Source: Roseovarius aestuarii (GTDB lineage Bacteria > Pseudomonadota > Alphaproteobacteria > Rhodobacterales > Rhodobacteraceae). Taken from it: 64,000 bases of DNA. Positions within the stretch are counted from its first letter, which is position 1; each line of letters opens with the position of its first letter. Location: positions 109,054 through 173,053 of the forward strand of contig JAPWHL010000003.1 of assembly GCA_027214255.1 (NCBI GenBank), read 5' to 3'. This document shows, piece after piece, positions 34,167 to 43,555 of this stretch. Made by a program: the position numbers and the translations under genes. The notes beneath the pieces were generated by a model, which was given only the letters and a program-made list of their open reading frames with translations, did no database searches and was not told the origin of the DNA.

Positions 34167-35060
34167 ATGATCGAAGATTACCGGAGCCTCGCCGTCTTTG
34201 TGGCCATCGCTGACACGGGAAGCCTGAGTGCGGCGGGACGCCGATTGAAGCTTTCAACATCGGTCATCAGTCACCATCTGTCACGACTTGAGGAACGTCA
34301 GGGCGTGACGCTGTTTTTTCGCTCGACGCGGTCGATGTCTTTGACTCCGGAAGGCCAAATCGCGCTGGATCCTGCTCGCCGCATGGTCGCCGCAGGGGAA
34401 GAGGCCCTTGATGCTATCCACGCTGGTAACGAGGAACCCGTCGGAGCACTGCATGTGGCGATGCCCGCATTCGGCGAGCACAGCAAACTGCATCAGGCGT
34501 TATGGGGGTTTGCACGAGAGCACCCGATGGTCGCCATATCGCTCCAGTGCAGCGACGTCCCGACCGATCTGGTCAAGGACGGGTTTGATCTCGCTATCCG
34601 GCTGGGCACATTGCGCAGCAGCAGCCTTAAAAGCCGCCGTATTGCAGATTTTGAGCGCTTACTTGTTGCTTCGCCGAACTACCTGTCCGCGCGCGAGCCC
34701 ATTGCCGTGCCGTACGATCTGGAGGCACATGACTTCATCTCAGTCACGCAAATTCCATCCATGATGACGATGGAACGCAAAGACCAATCCGTGAGCATCA
34801 CCCCGGCCAACATACGCATTGAGGTGAACACCGTAAATGCCGCCAAGGCAGCCGTGCTGGCCGGACTCGGTATCTGGCACTTGCCGCGCAGCGTGATCGA
34901 ACAGGAGGTTTCCCAAGGTCGTTTGGTGCGCGTTCTGCCAGACTGGAACCTTCCATCCTTGGGTATTTACGCTGTTTGGCCGGACATCGGGCCGCAAAAA
35001 GCCCTGACCCGACGCTTGATTGACCACCTTATAGCGCATCGTTCAGATTTGATGTTGTAG
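34167..35060 (+). CDS. LysR-family transcriptional regulator
   Basis: This 297-residue regulator has its HTH at about 18-48 (SLSAAGRRLKLSTSVISHHL, then SRLEERQGVTLFFRST) and an effector domain from 90. It is divergent from the second DUF2218 gene across a 94-nt AT-rich gap, so autoregulation and control of DUF2218/SnoaL-like genes is likely. It converges on the SDR gene with a 5-nt gap. Confidence 0.87.
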   Translation: MIEDYRSLAVFVAIADTGSLSAAGRRLKLSTSVISHHLSRLEERQGVTLFFRSTRSMSLTPEGQIALDPARRMVAAGEEALDAIHAGNEEPVGALHVAMPAFGEHSKLHQALWGFAREHPMVAISLQCSDVPTDLVKDGFDLAIRLGTLRSSSLKSRRIADFERLLVASPNYLSAREPIAVPYDLEAHDFISVTQIPSMMTMERKDQSVSITPANIRIEVNTVNAAKAAVLAGLGIWHLPRSVIEQEVSQGRLVRVLPDWNLPSLGIYAVWPDIGPQKALTRRLIDHLIAHRSDLML

Positions 35061-35065
35061 CCACC

Positions 35066-35857
35066 CTATGCAAGCGCGGCCTTAATTTGCCCCTCAATGG
35101 CGGCAACAACGCGCGCGACTTTGCCCAGATCAGCCGCATCGCCATGAGGTGCCGCAAATGCACCGGAGTCATTATCAAAATAACGACCCGAGGCATCTGT
35201 AAACTCATCCGAAAGCGCCGCGCGGATCAGGATATCGACACCGATATTCAGATCATTTCCTGCATTGCCAAACCCCTCGCGCACCATCTTGGTGGCCAGT
35301 CGAGACCCCGGATTAACGGCCACTGACAGCGGCCCATCGGGGTGGTGCACCGCAAAATCCTGACTCCACATCGTCAGCGCCAGTTTACTTTGCGCATAGG
35401 CGTTCATGTCGTTCAGGCGTCGCTGACCTTCCATTGCGTCAATGTCGACGGGGGCTTGTGCAGCTGAGGACAGATGCACCAGCCGACCGTCTATTGGCAT
35501 GATGGCCAACAAGAGGTGGGATAGAAGCGCGGGTGCGATTGTGTTGACCACGAACCGCAGGTCCAGACCTTCTTGCGTAAGTGGGTCGGACATCTTGAGC
35601 ACGCCCGCGTTGTTGATCACAACGTCGATCCGGTTGTTGGAACTCTTTAGGTTGCGCGCCATTTCTGCGACCTGAAACAGATCCGACATATCGGCCTGAA
35701 CAGTCGCGACATTTTCGCCAATCTCTTGCGCCAAAGCATTCAGTTTCTCAGCATTGCGCCCGTGAACGATCATGCGGTGCCCAAGGGATGCGAGGGCCAA
35801 AGCGGTTGCACGGCCAAGCCCGTCAGTCGCGCCGGTAATCAGGATTGTCTTTGTCAT
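35066..35857 (-). CDS. Short-chain dehydrogenase/reductase
   Basis: The protein is 263 residues from the ATG at 35857; the frame is open further upstream but into the preceding gene's end. It has the cofactor motif ITGATDGLGRATALALASLG (TGxxxGxG), the NNAG motif (VVINNAGVL) near residue 85 and a catalytic YAQSK (about 155-159). The SDR class is classical; the substrate is unknown. It is 10 nt after the luciferase-like gene on the same strand and is probably co-transcribed. Confidence 0.85.
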   Translation of the reverse strand: MTKTILITGATDGLGRATALALASLGHRMIVHGRNAEKLNALAQEIGENVATVQADMSDLFQVAEMARNLKSSNNRIDVVINNAGVLKMSDPLTQEGLDLRFVVNTIAPALLSHLLLAIMPIDGRLVHLSSAAQAPVDIDAMEGQRRLNDMNAYAQSKLALTMWSQDFAVHHPDGPLSVAVNPGSRLATKMVREGFGNAGNDLNIGVDILIRAALSDEFTDASGRYFDNDSGAFAAPHGDAADLGKVARVVAAIEGQIKAALA

Positions 35858-35867
35858 TTTGGGTTCC

Positions 35868-36830
35868 TTAATTGAAAATTGGCAGAACATGCTCGGCAAG
35901 CCGATCAAGCGTAGCGTCAATGGGCGATGTGCTGAACCGCAGGTTCAATGCGATGTGGTTGACGCCTATGTGTTCAAGGTGTTGCAGGTAGCGCGCCAGC
36001 GGGCGAAGGCCCGAACGAAAGCCAAGGTGGATCCGGCTGGGCGTCTCGTCAGGGTCGTCCGCCAGGTCAAGATAGAGCGGTTGCAGCACCGGTTTGGGGG
36101 ACTGCCCAAGCCGTGCAAGCGTGTCGCGCCAATCTTGCAGCACGCAATCCTGCGCAATGCCCGGGCGTGGGTAGGTCATCCAGCCGTCGCCATTCTGTGC
36201 GATCCACTCAGGGGACTGGCGGCTTGATCCTGTGATCAAAAGCGGCAGCTTAGCTCCGACAGGTTTTGGCAGCATATCGACGGGCGCGTTGACCGAACCG
36301 AAGCTATTCGAGACTTGCGCAACGGTTTGCCCCATGGCGCGGATGTATTCGATGCTTTCGCGAAAGGCCGCGCCGCGAGTATCGAAATCTGCATTCATGG
36401 CCGGATACTCTTCGGGGCGATCACCCGACGCGACACCAAGGATCAGCCGCCCGCCTGACAGAACATCGGCGGTCGCGGCGGATTTGGCCACATGCGCAGG
36501 GTGTCGCAGGGGGAGGACAATGCTTGCGACGCCCAAGGCAATATCCAAAGTTTGCCCCGCCAGAAAACCCAGATAGGTGAACGGGTCAAATAACTGCCCC
36601 GCATCACCGAAACTGGGCACATTGAATGGCACATCGCGCAGCCATACAGCCCTGAACCCAAGGTCCTCGGCCTGCTTCACACGGTACAAATCATGCGACA
36701 TTTCCGGTACGGGGTTGTTGCCGTATTGCGCGATTGGCACGACCAGACCAACGCTCAGCCGCCCGTTCTGGAAGGTTGTGTCAAAGCCGCGGTTGATCTG
36801 TGAAAAGGAGGGGGCGATTTCGTCTTGCAC
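35868..36830 (-). CDS. Luciferase-like (LLM) flavin-dependent oxidoreductase
   Basis: This 320-residue TIM-barrel monooxygenase-family protein shows LSVGLVVPIAQYGNNPVP (about 25-42), EDLGFRAVWLRDVPFNVP, the loop IVLPLRHPAHVAKSAATADV, and SGGRLILGVASGDRPEEYPA, which is the FMN/F420-contact segment of the family. It probably uses reduced flavin. It sits upstream of the SDR gene in the same operon and downstream of an MDR gene, suggesting a small redox pathway; the substrate is not identifiable. Confidence 0.83.
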   Translation of the reverse strand: MQDEIAPSFSQINRGFDTTFQNGRLSVGLVVPIAQYGNNPVPEMSHDLYRVKQAEDLGFRAVWLRDVPFNVPSFGDAGQLFDPFTYLGFLAGQTLDIALGVASIVLPLRHPAHVAKSAATADVLSGGRLILGVASGDRPEEYPAMNADFDTRGAAFRESIEYIRAMGQTVAQVSNSFGSVNAPVDMLPKPVGAKLPLLITGSSRQSPEWIAQNGDGWMTYPRPGIAQDCVLQDWRDTLARLGQSPKPVLQPLYLDLADDPDETPSRIHLGFRSGLRPLARYLQHLEHIGVNHIALNLRFSTSPIDATLDRLAEHVLPIFN

Positions 36831-36942
36831 GTCAGGTCTCCTGTGATGTGCGCCGCCCTTTTGGCAGGGCGGCGCAGGAGGATTAGGCCGAGGTCACGTC
36901 AAGAACGGGGTAAAACGTCACCAGACGTTCCGTTTGGGAAAG

Positions 36943-37959
36943 CTATTCGGACAATCCGGGCAGAACCTGCTTGCCGATCACACGGCCGCTTTCTTGGCGT
37001 TTGTGCGCATTGGTCAATGTCTCGACAGTCAGGACATCGGTGCGTTCGGTAACGGTGGATTGCAGCGTTCCGGCATCAATCATAGCGGACACGCGATTCA
37101 ACAAATCACGCTGCACCGCGATGTCATCGGTGGCGAACATCGACCGAGTAAACATGAATTCCCACGATATCGTCAGCGCCTTTGGCTTTGCGACAGAGAG
37201 GCTTATGTCCTGTGGATCGTCGATCAACGCGATGTGTCCACGTGGGGCAATCAGATCGATAATCGCGGACCAGTGTTGATCGGTGGCCGTCAACGCGGCG
37301 ACATACGTCGGCGTTTGCCCTAGGTCCTTCAGTTGCGCAGCTAAATCACCACGGTGATCGATGACATGATCTGCGCCCATTTTGCGCACCCAGTCTTGGG
37401 TTTCGGGCCGGGAAGCGGTTGCGATGACGGTCAGGTTGGTCAGCGTTTTGGCCAGTTGGATGAGCATCGACCCGACACCACCAGCACCACCGATAACCAA
37501 CAGACTCTGCCCTGCGCCACCACCTTCGGTTACCCGGAATGAATCAAATAGCATCTCCCACGCAGTGATCGACGTTAAGGGAAGGCCCGCGCTATCGATG
37601 AAATCAAGCGACGAGGGCTTTGTGCCGACGATGCGTTCGTCAACCGCGTGCAATTCTGCGTTCGTGCCGCCACGTGTCACATCGCCTGCATAAAAAACGT
37701 CATCGCCAACTTCATAACCGGTCACGTTGGACCCGATTTGAACAACAGTGCCTGCGGCGTCATACCCCAGAACATGTGTGGGGCCTTCGGGTGCACGCGC
37801 ATCGCGCAGCTTGACGTCGACGGGGTTCATCGAGATTCCTTTGACCGCAACCAAAAGGTCGTGCGGACCGATCTGCGGAGTCGGGACATCCATCGCCTGT
37901 AGTGCTCCATTGCCGTCGATCGGGCCGGCCTGTGTGTATCCGATTGCTTTCATTTTCAT
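36943..37959 (-). CDS. Zinc-binding-type alcohol dehydrogenase family protein (MDR)
   Basis: This 338-residue MDR enzyme resembles quinone-oxidoreductase/ZADH1-like proteins. It has [20 protein letters not shown] (about 40-59), [19 protein letters not shown], the Rossmann motif [18 protein letters not shown] (about 153) and [13 protein letters not shown]. It is divergent from a LysR gene with a 102-nt AT-rich gap, the usual layout for a regulator and its target. Confidence 0.85.
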   Translation of the reverse strand: MKMKAIGYTQAGPIDGNGALQAMDVPTPQIGPHDLLVAVKGISMNPVDVKLRDARAPEGPTHVLGYDAAGTVVQIGSNVTGYEVGDDVFYAGDVTRGGTNAELHAVDERIVGTKPSSLDFIDSAGLPLTSITAWEMLFDSFRVTEGGGAGQSLLVIGGAGGVGSMLIQLAKTLTNLTVIATASRPETQDWVRKMGADHVIDHRGDLAAQLKDLGQTPTYVAALTATDQHWSAIIDLIAPRGHIALIDDPQDISLSVAKPKALTISWEFMFTRSMFATDDIAVQRDLLNRVSAMIDAGTLQSTVTERTDVLTVETLTNAHKRQESGRVIGKQVLPGLSE

Positions 37960-38061
37960 GTTCCTATGAGTGGTTTCAATCGGCTAGATATCATTTTCAA
38001 AAATAATAAAAACACCCTGTATTTGGTTTAATAATTCCGATTTATGATATAATAGGAGGGG

Positions 38062-38967
38062 ATGGATACAGACACCCTTCGCCTTTTCGTCGCTGCTGCT
38101 GAGCGGTTGAACATCACTGCTGCTGGTCGTGATCTGGGGCTTGCACCTGCAATGTCCAGCAACCGATTGGCAAAGCTGGAGAAGGAGTTGGGCGTCGAAC
38201 TGCTCCATAGAACAACGCGCAAAGTATCTTTGAGCCAAGATGGCGCCGCCTTCCTGCCTTATGCCCGCGAAATTATCTCTCAGGCACAGGCCGGTCGGGC
38301 GGCACTGGGCGAAGACAACCTCAGCCCTAGTGGCGTTTTGCGATTTGCCGCCCCCAGCAGTTTTGCCCAACTGCATATCATTCCGTTGCTGCCCGAGTTC
38401 CAAAAGCGCTATCCGGATATCACTCTGGATTTACGTCTGTCTGACACGCGCTTTGACATTATCGACGGGAGTTTCGACCTTGCTCTGCGCAACGCCCCTT
38501 TAAAAGACAGTAGCCTTTTAGGGAGGAAGCTGTCGGACGACAGTCGCGTGCTTTGCGCATCTCCTGCCTATCTGGACCAGTTTGGTACACCTGCAACACC
38601 AGAGGAGATGAAAGGACATCAGTTTTTGGCATGGTCGGATATGGGGCCACGTGAGATTCTTCACAAGAACGGTCAAACGGCTGTTCTTGATCCAAAAAAA
38701 ATGGTCTGTCGTACGGTGCTGGACGACGGCACGTCGCAACGTCTTGCAACACTTGCTGGTATGGGTATTTCGATTAACTCGCTTTGGAGCGTGGCCCATG
38801 ACCTCGCGGCGGGCCGATTGGTGCAAACTCTTCCCGAATGGCGCCTGAACGATCAGTCGGTTCTATGGCTGATCTATCCAAAATCTAACGTCCTGACCCC
38901 CAAAGTCCGATGCTTTATGGATTTTCTTGTCGAACGATTGCCGGAAGGTCAGCTATTGCAAGAATGA
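38062..38967 (+). CDS. LysR-family transcriptional regulator
   Basis: This 301-residue regulator is preceded by AGGAGGG. Its HTH is at about 16-47 (LNITAAGRDLGLAPAMSSNR, then KLEKELGVELLHRTTR) and its effector domain starts at about 90, with FDIIDGSFDLALRNAPLKDS. The sequence is like CrgA/AaeR-type regulators of redox genes. Divergent from the MDR gene at 36943-37959, which is its probable target. Confidence 0.88.
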   Translation: MDTDTLRLFVAAAERLNITAAGRDLGLAPAMSSNRLAKLEKELGVELLHRTTRKVSLSQDGAAFLPYAREIISQAQAGRAALGEDNLSPSGVLRFAAPSSFAQLHIIPLLPEFQKRYPDITLDLRLSDTRFDIIDGSFDLALRNAPLKDSSLLGRKLSDDSRVLCASPAYLDQFGTPATPEEMKGHQFLAWSDMGPREILHKNGQTAVLDPKKMVCRTVLDDGTSQRLATLAGMGISINSLWSVAHDLAAGRLVQTLPEWRLNDQSVLWLIYPKSNVLTPKVRCFMDFLVERLPEGQLLQE

Positions 38968-38998
38968 TGGGGCGTTCATTCCGTGAAGTAACGGATGC

Positions 38999-39409
38999 TT
39001 AACCGGGGAGGTCGTCGATCTTTTTGACCGAAGAAAGGTCATTGTCCCAATTCGCGCGGCTGGCATAGCAGACATGCGCATTGGGTCGCAGATTGATTGG
39101 GCCATCAAGTGATCCTGCTGGCACGACAAGCAAGCCAAGTTCCAATTGCTCAACAGGTAGTGCAGATCCGCATTCTGCACAAAAACTCTTGATGTGCCGT
39201 GACCCGGACAGCCGGAAAACCTTGACGTCTTCCCGCCCCGTTTCCCAGATGATCTTTGCTTTGCTTGAAAACAGGTTTGCCGAATGGGCCGATCCAGTGT
39301 CCTTGCGGCAGCGGGTACAGTGGCAAAGAAAAAAGTTTTCGAAGTCACCTGATATGCAGAACTTTACAGCTCCGCATAGGCACTGTCCGGTGGCCAGATT
39401 GTTGTCCAT
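38999..39409 (-). CDS. GFA-family (glutathione-dependent formaldehyde-activating-like) protein
   Basis: This 136-residue zinc protein has the GFA cysteines GQCLCGAVKF (about 8-17), LCHCTRCRKDTGSAH (about 28-42) and SFCAECGSALP (about 77-87). All Cys pairs expected for two zinc sites are present. Many GFA proteins have no proven enzymatic role, so the name describes the family only. It converges on the LysR gene and is transcribed toward it. Confidence 0.88.
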   Translation of the reverse strand: MDNNLATGQCLCGAVKFCISGDFENFFLCHCTRCRKDTGSAHSANLFSSKAKIIWETGREDVKVFRLSGSRHIKSFCAECGSALPVEQLELGLLVVPAGSLDGPINLRPNAHVCYASRANWDNDLSSVKKIDDLPG

Positions 39410-39592
39410 TCACACCCCTCTCGACATGCGAACATCTTGCTGTCAGTCGAATGTAATCTCAGTAATGGCCTTGTACCGGCGCATAGGGTGCCGGTCAAAC
39501 AGGGCGCAAGCCTGTCAGTGTCCGTGTCAGAAATCGTGACTTTGTCCAGCGGTTCAATTGATACAGTCGCCAAAGACGTGTCGGTGAAACTG

Positions 39593-39619
39593 TTCGGGGA
39601 CGCCATTGGCGCCCCCGAA
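39593..39619 (-). terminator. Long hairpin after the OFA transporter gene
   Basis: TTCGGGG-A-CGCC (39593-39604) pairs with GGCG-C-CCCCGAA (39608-39619), giving eleven pairs, one A/C mismatch and a 3-nt loop, 9 nt after the transporter's stop. There is no T-run. It is a probable terminator or mRNA-protecting structure. Confidence 0.6.
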
Positions 39620-39628
39620 ACGGGTAGG

Positions 39629-41350
39629 TTATTCGCCGGGAACCGCCTGCAAGTCGGACTCTGCGTGGTGGTGACGTTCTTTCACCGGACGCATCCACAT
39701 GTTTGCAAAGAAGGCCACGACCAAAAGCGCCGCCATGCAATACATAGTCGTATTGTAGAGGGAAGGTGTCGGATCAATGGTGCCGTCAGGCGCGATGTCC
39801 ATCAGTCTGGCAATTGTCACTGTTTTGGCTGCGACCAACTGATCAAGCTGCGCGAGAGGTGCGCCAAAAGTCTCGGCAAATGTTGCCGGGTCTACTTTGG
39901 CGGACAGGTCTTGAATCGCATTTGTCACAGACATTTGGCGTAGCGAGGTGATAGCCAGCGGGCCCAAAACCCCCGCAAGGGACCAAGCAGTAAGCAAACG
40001 ACCATGAATGCCGCCTACGTGCATCGTTCCGAACATATCAGCGAGATAAGCAGGAATAGTCGCAAACCCGCCACCATACATCGAGAAGATGACCATGGTT
40101 GCGATGTAAAAACCAACCAGATAGATCATGCTTGGATTGGTTGCGACGGCCGTCGCAAAATACGGGATCGACAGATACAAAAGCGTGCCCAGAACAAAAA
40201 AGCACATATAGGTTGCTTTGCGCCCGATGTAATCAGACGTGGAGGCCCAGAAAAAGCGCCCCACCATGTTGAACACCGAAATCATCAAGACATAAGTTGA
40301 TGCGAAGGCGGCGGTGACTACCAGTGGCATCACCGAGCCGAAAATCTCAGACATCATGGTTTTGGCCACGCCGATCACGCCAATTCCGGCGGTCACGTTC
40401 AGGCAGAGCATAAGCCACAGCTGCCAGAACTGTGGGGTCTTGATCGCCTGATCGATATGCACGCTATTTTGCGAAACCATACCCGAAGCGACTGTTTGAG
40501 GTTCCCAACCTTCTGGTTTCCAGTCTTTCGCAGGCACACGGTATTGGAACGCCGCAAGGATCATCACGACAAAATAGACGATGCCCAGCGTCAAGAATGT
40601 GAGCGACGCTCCGGTCTCGCCGGTGCCAATCACATAAATCCCTGCCTGTCCGCCAAAATCAGCGGCTTGTGTGGCGGAGGCGATGACCACCTCGACACGG
40701 CCTGCTGCCGTTTCGGCAAAAATCCGGCCGTTTTCGACGACGGTTGCGACAGCGTCCTGAGCGCCTAAAAACTCGGGCGCTTTGGAAAAGATGCCAAGCA
40801 GCCAACCCTTGATAGGTGCCGCAATCATCGCACCGCCACCAAAGCCCATGATCGCCATGCCGGTGGCCATACCACGCCGGTCAGGGAACCAACGCAGCAG
40901 TGTCGAAACCGGGGACACATATCCCAGGCCCAGCCCGCAACCGCCAAAGACCCCATAGCCCAGATAGACCATCCAAAGTTGGTGGGTCGAAATGCCGAAT
41001 GATCCAAGTATAAAGCCACCGCCCCAGAGGAAGGCGGCAACGACGCCGACCATACGTGGGCCGACTTCTTCCAGCCATTTACCTGCGAAAGCCGCCGCGA
41101 GACCCAGAAAGACGATAGCTACGGAAAAGATCCAAACAACGGAACTCAGGCTCCAGTCGTCTGCGCTGGGCGCGACCACTCCGAGCTCGCGGGTCAGCGC
41201 GAGGTTGAACACGGACCAAGCATAGACCGACCCGATACACAGATGGATGGCAATGGATGCCGGTGGGACGCGCCAACGGTTATAGCCCGGTTCTGCGATG
41301 ATATGATTTTTATGCAAAAAAGCTAGCGAACGGCTTGCCGCTTTACTCAT
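39629..41350 (-). CDS. MFS transporter, OFA (oxalate/formate antiporter) family
   Basis: This 573-residue transporter has twelve helices. It shows SIAIHLCIGSVYAWSVFNLA (about 29-48), GGCGLGLGYVSPVSTLLRWF then PDRRGMATGMAIMGFGGGAM (about 133-175), the GxxxD/R-rich loop typical of OFA carriers, and TSDYIGRKATYMCFF in the second half. Between helices 6 and 7 there is an insert of about 70 residues (near 195-270) that makes it longer than OxlT. The substrate is probably a small carboxylate; oxalate/formate is only the family name. The gene is likely controlled by the two-component system just upstream. Confidence 0.85.
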   Translation of the reverse strand: MSKAASRSLAFLHKNHIIAEPGYNRWRVPPASIAIHLCIGSVYAWSVFNLALTRELGVVAPSADDWSLSSVVWIFSVAIVFLGLAAAFAGKWLEEVGPRMVGVVAAFLWGGGFILGSFGISTHQLWMVYLGYGVFGGCGLGLGYVSPVSTLLRWFPDRRGMATGMAIMGFGGGAMIAAPIKGWLLGIFSKAPEFLGAQDAVATVVENGRIFAETAAGRVEVVIASATQAADFGGQAGIYVIGTGETGASLTFLTLGIVYFVVMILAAFQYRVPAKDWKPEGWEPQTVASGMVSQNSVHIDQAIKTPQFWQLWLMLCLNVTAGIGVIGVAKTMMSEIFGSVMPLVVTAAFASTYVLMISVFNMVGRFFWASTSDYIGRKATYMCFFVLGTLLYLSIPYFATAVATNPSMIYLVGFYIATMVIFSMYGGGFATIPAYLADMFGTMHVGGIHGRLLTAWSLAGVLGPLAITSLRQMSVTNAIQDLSAKVDPATFAETFGAPLAQLDQLVAAKTVTIARLMDIAPDGTIDPTPSLYNTTMYCMAALLVVAFFANMWMRPVKERHHHAESDLQAVPGE

Positions 41351-41530
41351 GGTTTTTCCTCCCTTGACAACACCGGCAATAAGCTCCTCCTAAGCTTACG
41401 CAGCGGCATGCAACAGCATGCGGAACAAGAAAGGACAGTTTGGGTGTTCGCTTGTCAAATTATTTATAAAGTAATATCAATATCTTAGTGCGTCACAATG
41501 TCCTGTTGTTCCACATGGGTCTGCCCGAAA

Positions 41531-41546
41531 TGGGAGGTTTTGTCCC
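41531..41546. promoter_or_regulatory. Dyad site A upstream of the OFA transporter
   Basis: TGGGAGGTTTTGTCCC shares its order and spacing with site B 42 bp away (TGGGA, 2 nt, TTTTGTCC). It lies about 180 nt upstream of the transporter start, in the enhancer-like position used by NtrC-type activators. Recognition by the adjacent regulator is inference. Confidence 0.5.
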
Positions 41547-41572
41547 GACCATGTCGCGGGCATAGGCGTATG

Positions 41573-41588
41573 TGGGACATTTTGTCCA
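41573..41588. promoter_or_regulatory. Dyad site B upstream of the OFA transporter
   Basis: TGGGACATTTTGTCCA is a near-perfect dyad (GGGACA and TGTCCA around TTT). Its start is 42 bp from site A, about four helical turns, so both would face the same side of the DNA. It lies just after the sensor kinase stop at 41606. Confidence 0.5.
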
Positions 41589-41605
41589 AATGGGGCCTGT
41601 GGCAT

Positions 41606-43552
41606 TTATTTTCCAACTGGCAGGACGACTGTGAAAGTGCTGCCCATTCCGATGGTCGAATCGACGGCAATGCGCCCACCGATGCGACTCACTATCTGCT
41701 TGCTGATAGACAGGCCCAAGCCGGTGCCCTGCGCTTGTTTGGTGGTAAAAAACGGGTCAAATATGCGGGATTGCACCTCGGGGGTGATCCCGGTTCCGCT
41801 GTCTGTGATCGAAAGCACCACACCGTTCTCACAGTCGGAGGTCTCCACGCTCAGATCTCCACCGTCGGGCATGGAATGGACCGCATTCAAGATCAGGTTA
41901 ACGACAACTTGTTGTAGTTCTGTGCGTGACATCCGCACATCGGCGTGGCTGTTCAAAGACAAGGTATACGTTATGCCGCTGCTAGAGATCTGGTGCTGGG
42001 TTAACATTATGCAATCCTGTACGACCTCGGAAGGCTTGATCAGGTTCGCGGATCCCGAATATTCTTCGGGGCGGGAAAACTGCAATAATTTGGAAACGAT
42101 CACGCCGATCCGATAAACCTGATCGTCGATCAGCCGGAATTCTTCCGACACTTCGTCCGCTTTGTTGCCAAGGGTGCTACGAGCAAGGTCGAGATTGCCT
42201 TGAATAACCGCGATCGGGTTGTTGATTTCATGCGCGACCGATGCGGTGATTTCGCCGACCGCAGCCAGCTTTTCAGAAATGATCAGTCGTTCGGTGGTGC
42301 GCTCTAATCGGTGATTGGCGGCGCGCAGATCGCTTGTGCGTTCCTCGACTTTGGTTTCGAGGCTTTTGGCCCAATCGCGCAATTCGCGATCACGTTGCTG
42401 TAGTTGATCCAGCAGCGCATCAAAATGGCCTGCGACCTGCGCGATCTCGCCGCTGCCTTTCCGAAGATTGTTGCGCGCTGTCATATCCCCGGCCTCGACC
42501 CTACCAATGGTTCTGGTCATGCCTTCGAGCGGGCGAAAAATATGGGATGCCCAACGTAGGAAAAGTGGTACTGACAATAGGGCAATCAAGACAAAAGCGC
42601 CGGCGAGCATCACAATTGAAGCGGTCTTGGCTTGGCGAAATGGCGTTTCGAGAAAACCGACATAAAGCATGCCAACGCGGCGATCAAAACTGTCCACTAT
42701 TGGTTCGTAGGCCGAAATATACCAGTCATCGACGACGAAGGCGCGATCAAGCCAGACTTGACCACCGTTCAACACAAGCTCGCGCACCTCGGCAGAGACC
42801 CGCGTTCCGAGTGCGCGCAGATTTTCAAACAGGCGGACGTTGGTTGAAATACGCACGTCATCCAGAAAAAGGGTCGCTGTGCCTTGGCTGCCTTCGGGCA
42901 GGCTTTGTTCGCGATAAACAAGGGCGTTGATCGTGTCGATGAATTCAAGGTTCCGATTAAGCAATGTGCCGCCCACAAGCGCGGCCCGTGTTCCGTCCGG
43001 TAGCGTCAACGGGGCTGCGGAATGAATGATCATGCCTCGCGTCTCTTCGGTCCGATCTGTCGGCACAGCGGCGCGCGTAGGCATTAATTGGAGCTTCGCC
43101 TGCGCCGAAAGACCGGGGGACAGTGAATCCAAGATGTCGCTTTCGACAACATCCACTGCACTGTGCCAATTCCCGTCCAATGCAGTGGCGATTACGGGAA
43201 AGCGTCTTTCTTCTTTCGTTTGCTGCGCGATCCGCAGGAAATCGAGGCCAAGCCGCTGCCGTTCTTGTTCTAAAAACGCGCTTCTATTGCCTGATTTCAG
43301 GTTTTCTTGCAGATCGGTTGACCGCGCGACTGCATCTATGCGCTCGCCCGATGTCTCGATCAGCCGTGCGAGATATTGATGCGCGATGATCAGATCGCCG
43401 TTCACTTTGTTCACAAGCAGATCGTCGACCTTGCCGGACCAACGCCACATGGTGCCCCCCAATAGCAGGGGCAGCAATACGAGCATTGGCAACAGGGCAA
43501 TCACCAGCAAGCGTACACGGACAGACCGCAACACATCCATAAGGCGCGGCAC
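41606..43552 (-). CDS. Membrane sensor histidine kinase with Cache-type sensor
   Basis: The 648-residue kinase starts at GTG 43552 or ATG 43540. The order is a first membrane helix (about 13-32), a periplasmic double-Cache-like sensor to about 300, a second helix (about 307-327), HAMP (to about 385), a coiled coil and the phosphoacceptor ASVAHEINNPIAVIQGNLDL (His near 437). The ATPase domain has VVNLILNAVHSMPDG, ITDSGTGITP and GTGLGLSIS. It closely resembles DctB/DctS kinases that sense extracellular carboxylates. It probably senses the transporter's substrate and phosphorylates the next regulator, whose gene ends 3 nt before its start. Confidence 0.9.
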   Translation of the reverse strand: MPRLMDVLRSVRVRLLVIALLPMLVLLPLLLGGTMWRWSGKVDDLLVNKVNGDLIIAHQYLARLIETSGERIDAVARSTDLQENLKSGNRSAFLEQERQRLGLDFLRIAQQTKEERRFPVIATALDGNWHSAVDVVESDILDSLSPGLSAQAKLQLMPTRAAVPTDRTEETRGMIIHSAAPLTLPDGTRAALVGGTLLNRNLEFIDTINALVYREQSLPEGSQGTATLFLDDVRISTNVRLFENLRALGTRVSAEVRELVLNGGQVWLDRAFVVDDWYISAYEPIVDSFDRRVGMLYVGFLETPFRQAKTASIVMLAGAFVLIALLSVPLFLRWASHIFRPLEGMTRTIGRVEAGDMTARNNLRKGSGEIAQVAGHFDALLDQLQQRDRELRDWAKSLETKVEERTSDLRAANHRLERTTERLIISEKLAAVGEITASVAHEINNPIAVIQGNLDLARSTLGNKADEVSEEFRLIDDQVYRIGVIVSKLLQFSRPEEYSGSANLIKPSEVVQDCIMLTQHQISSSGITYTLSLNSHADVRMSRTELQQVVVNLILNAVHSMPDGGDLSVETSDCENGVVLSITDSGTGITPEVQSRIFDPFFTTKQAQGTGLGLSISKQIVSRIGGRIAVDSTIGMGSTFTVVLPVGK

Positions 43553-43555
43553 AGC

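Noticed and set aside
41351..41470. Sigma-54 promoter of the OFA transporter
   Set aside because: A search by eye for GG-N10-GC on the minus strand gave only matches with the wrong dinucleotide or spacing (for example TTCCGCATGCTGTTGCAT).
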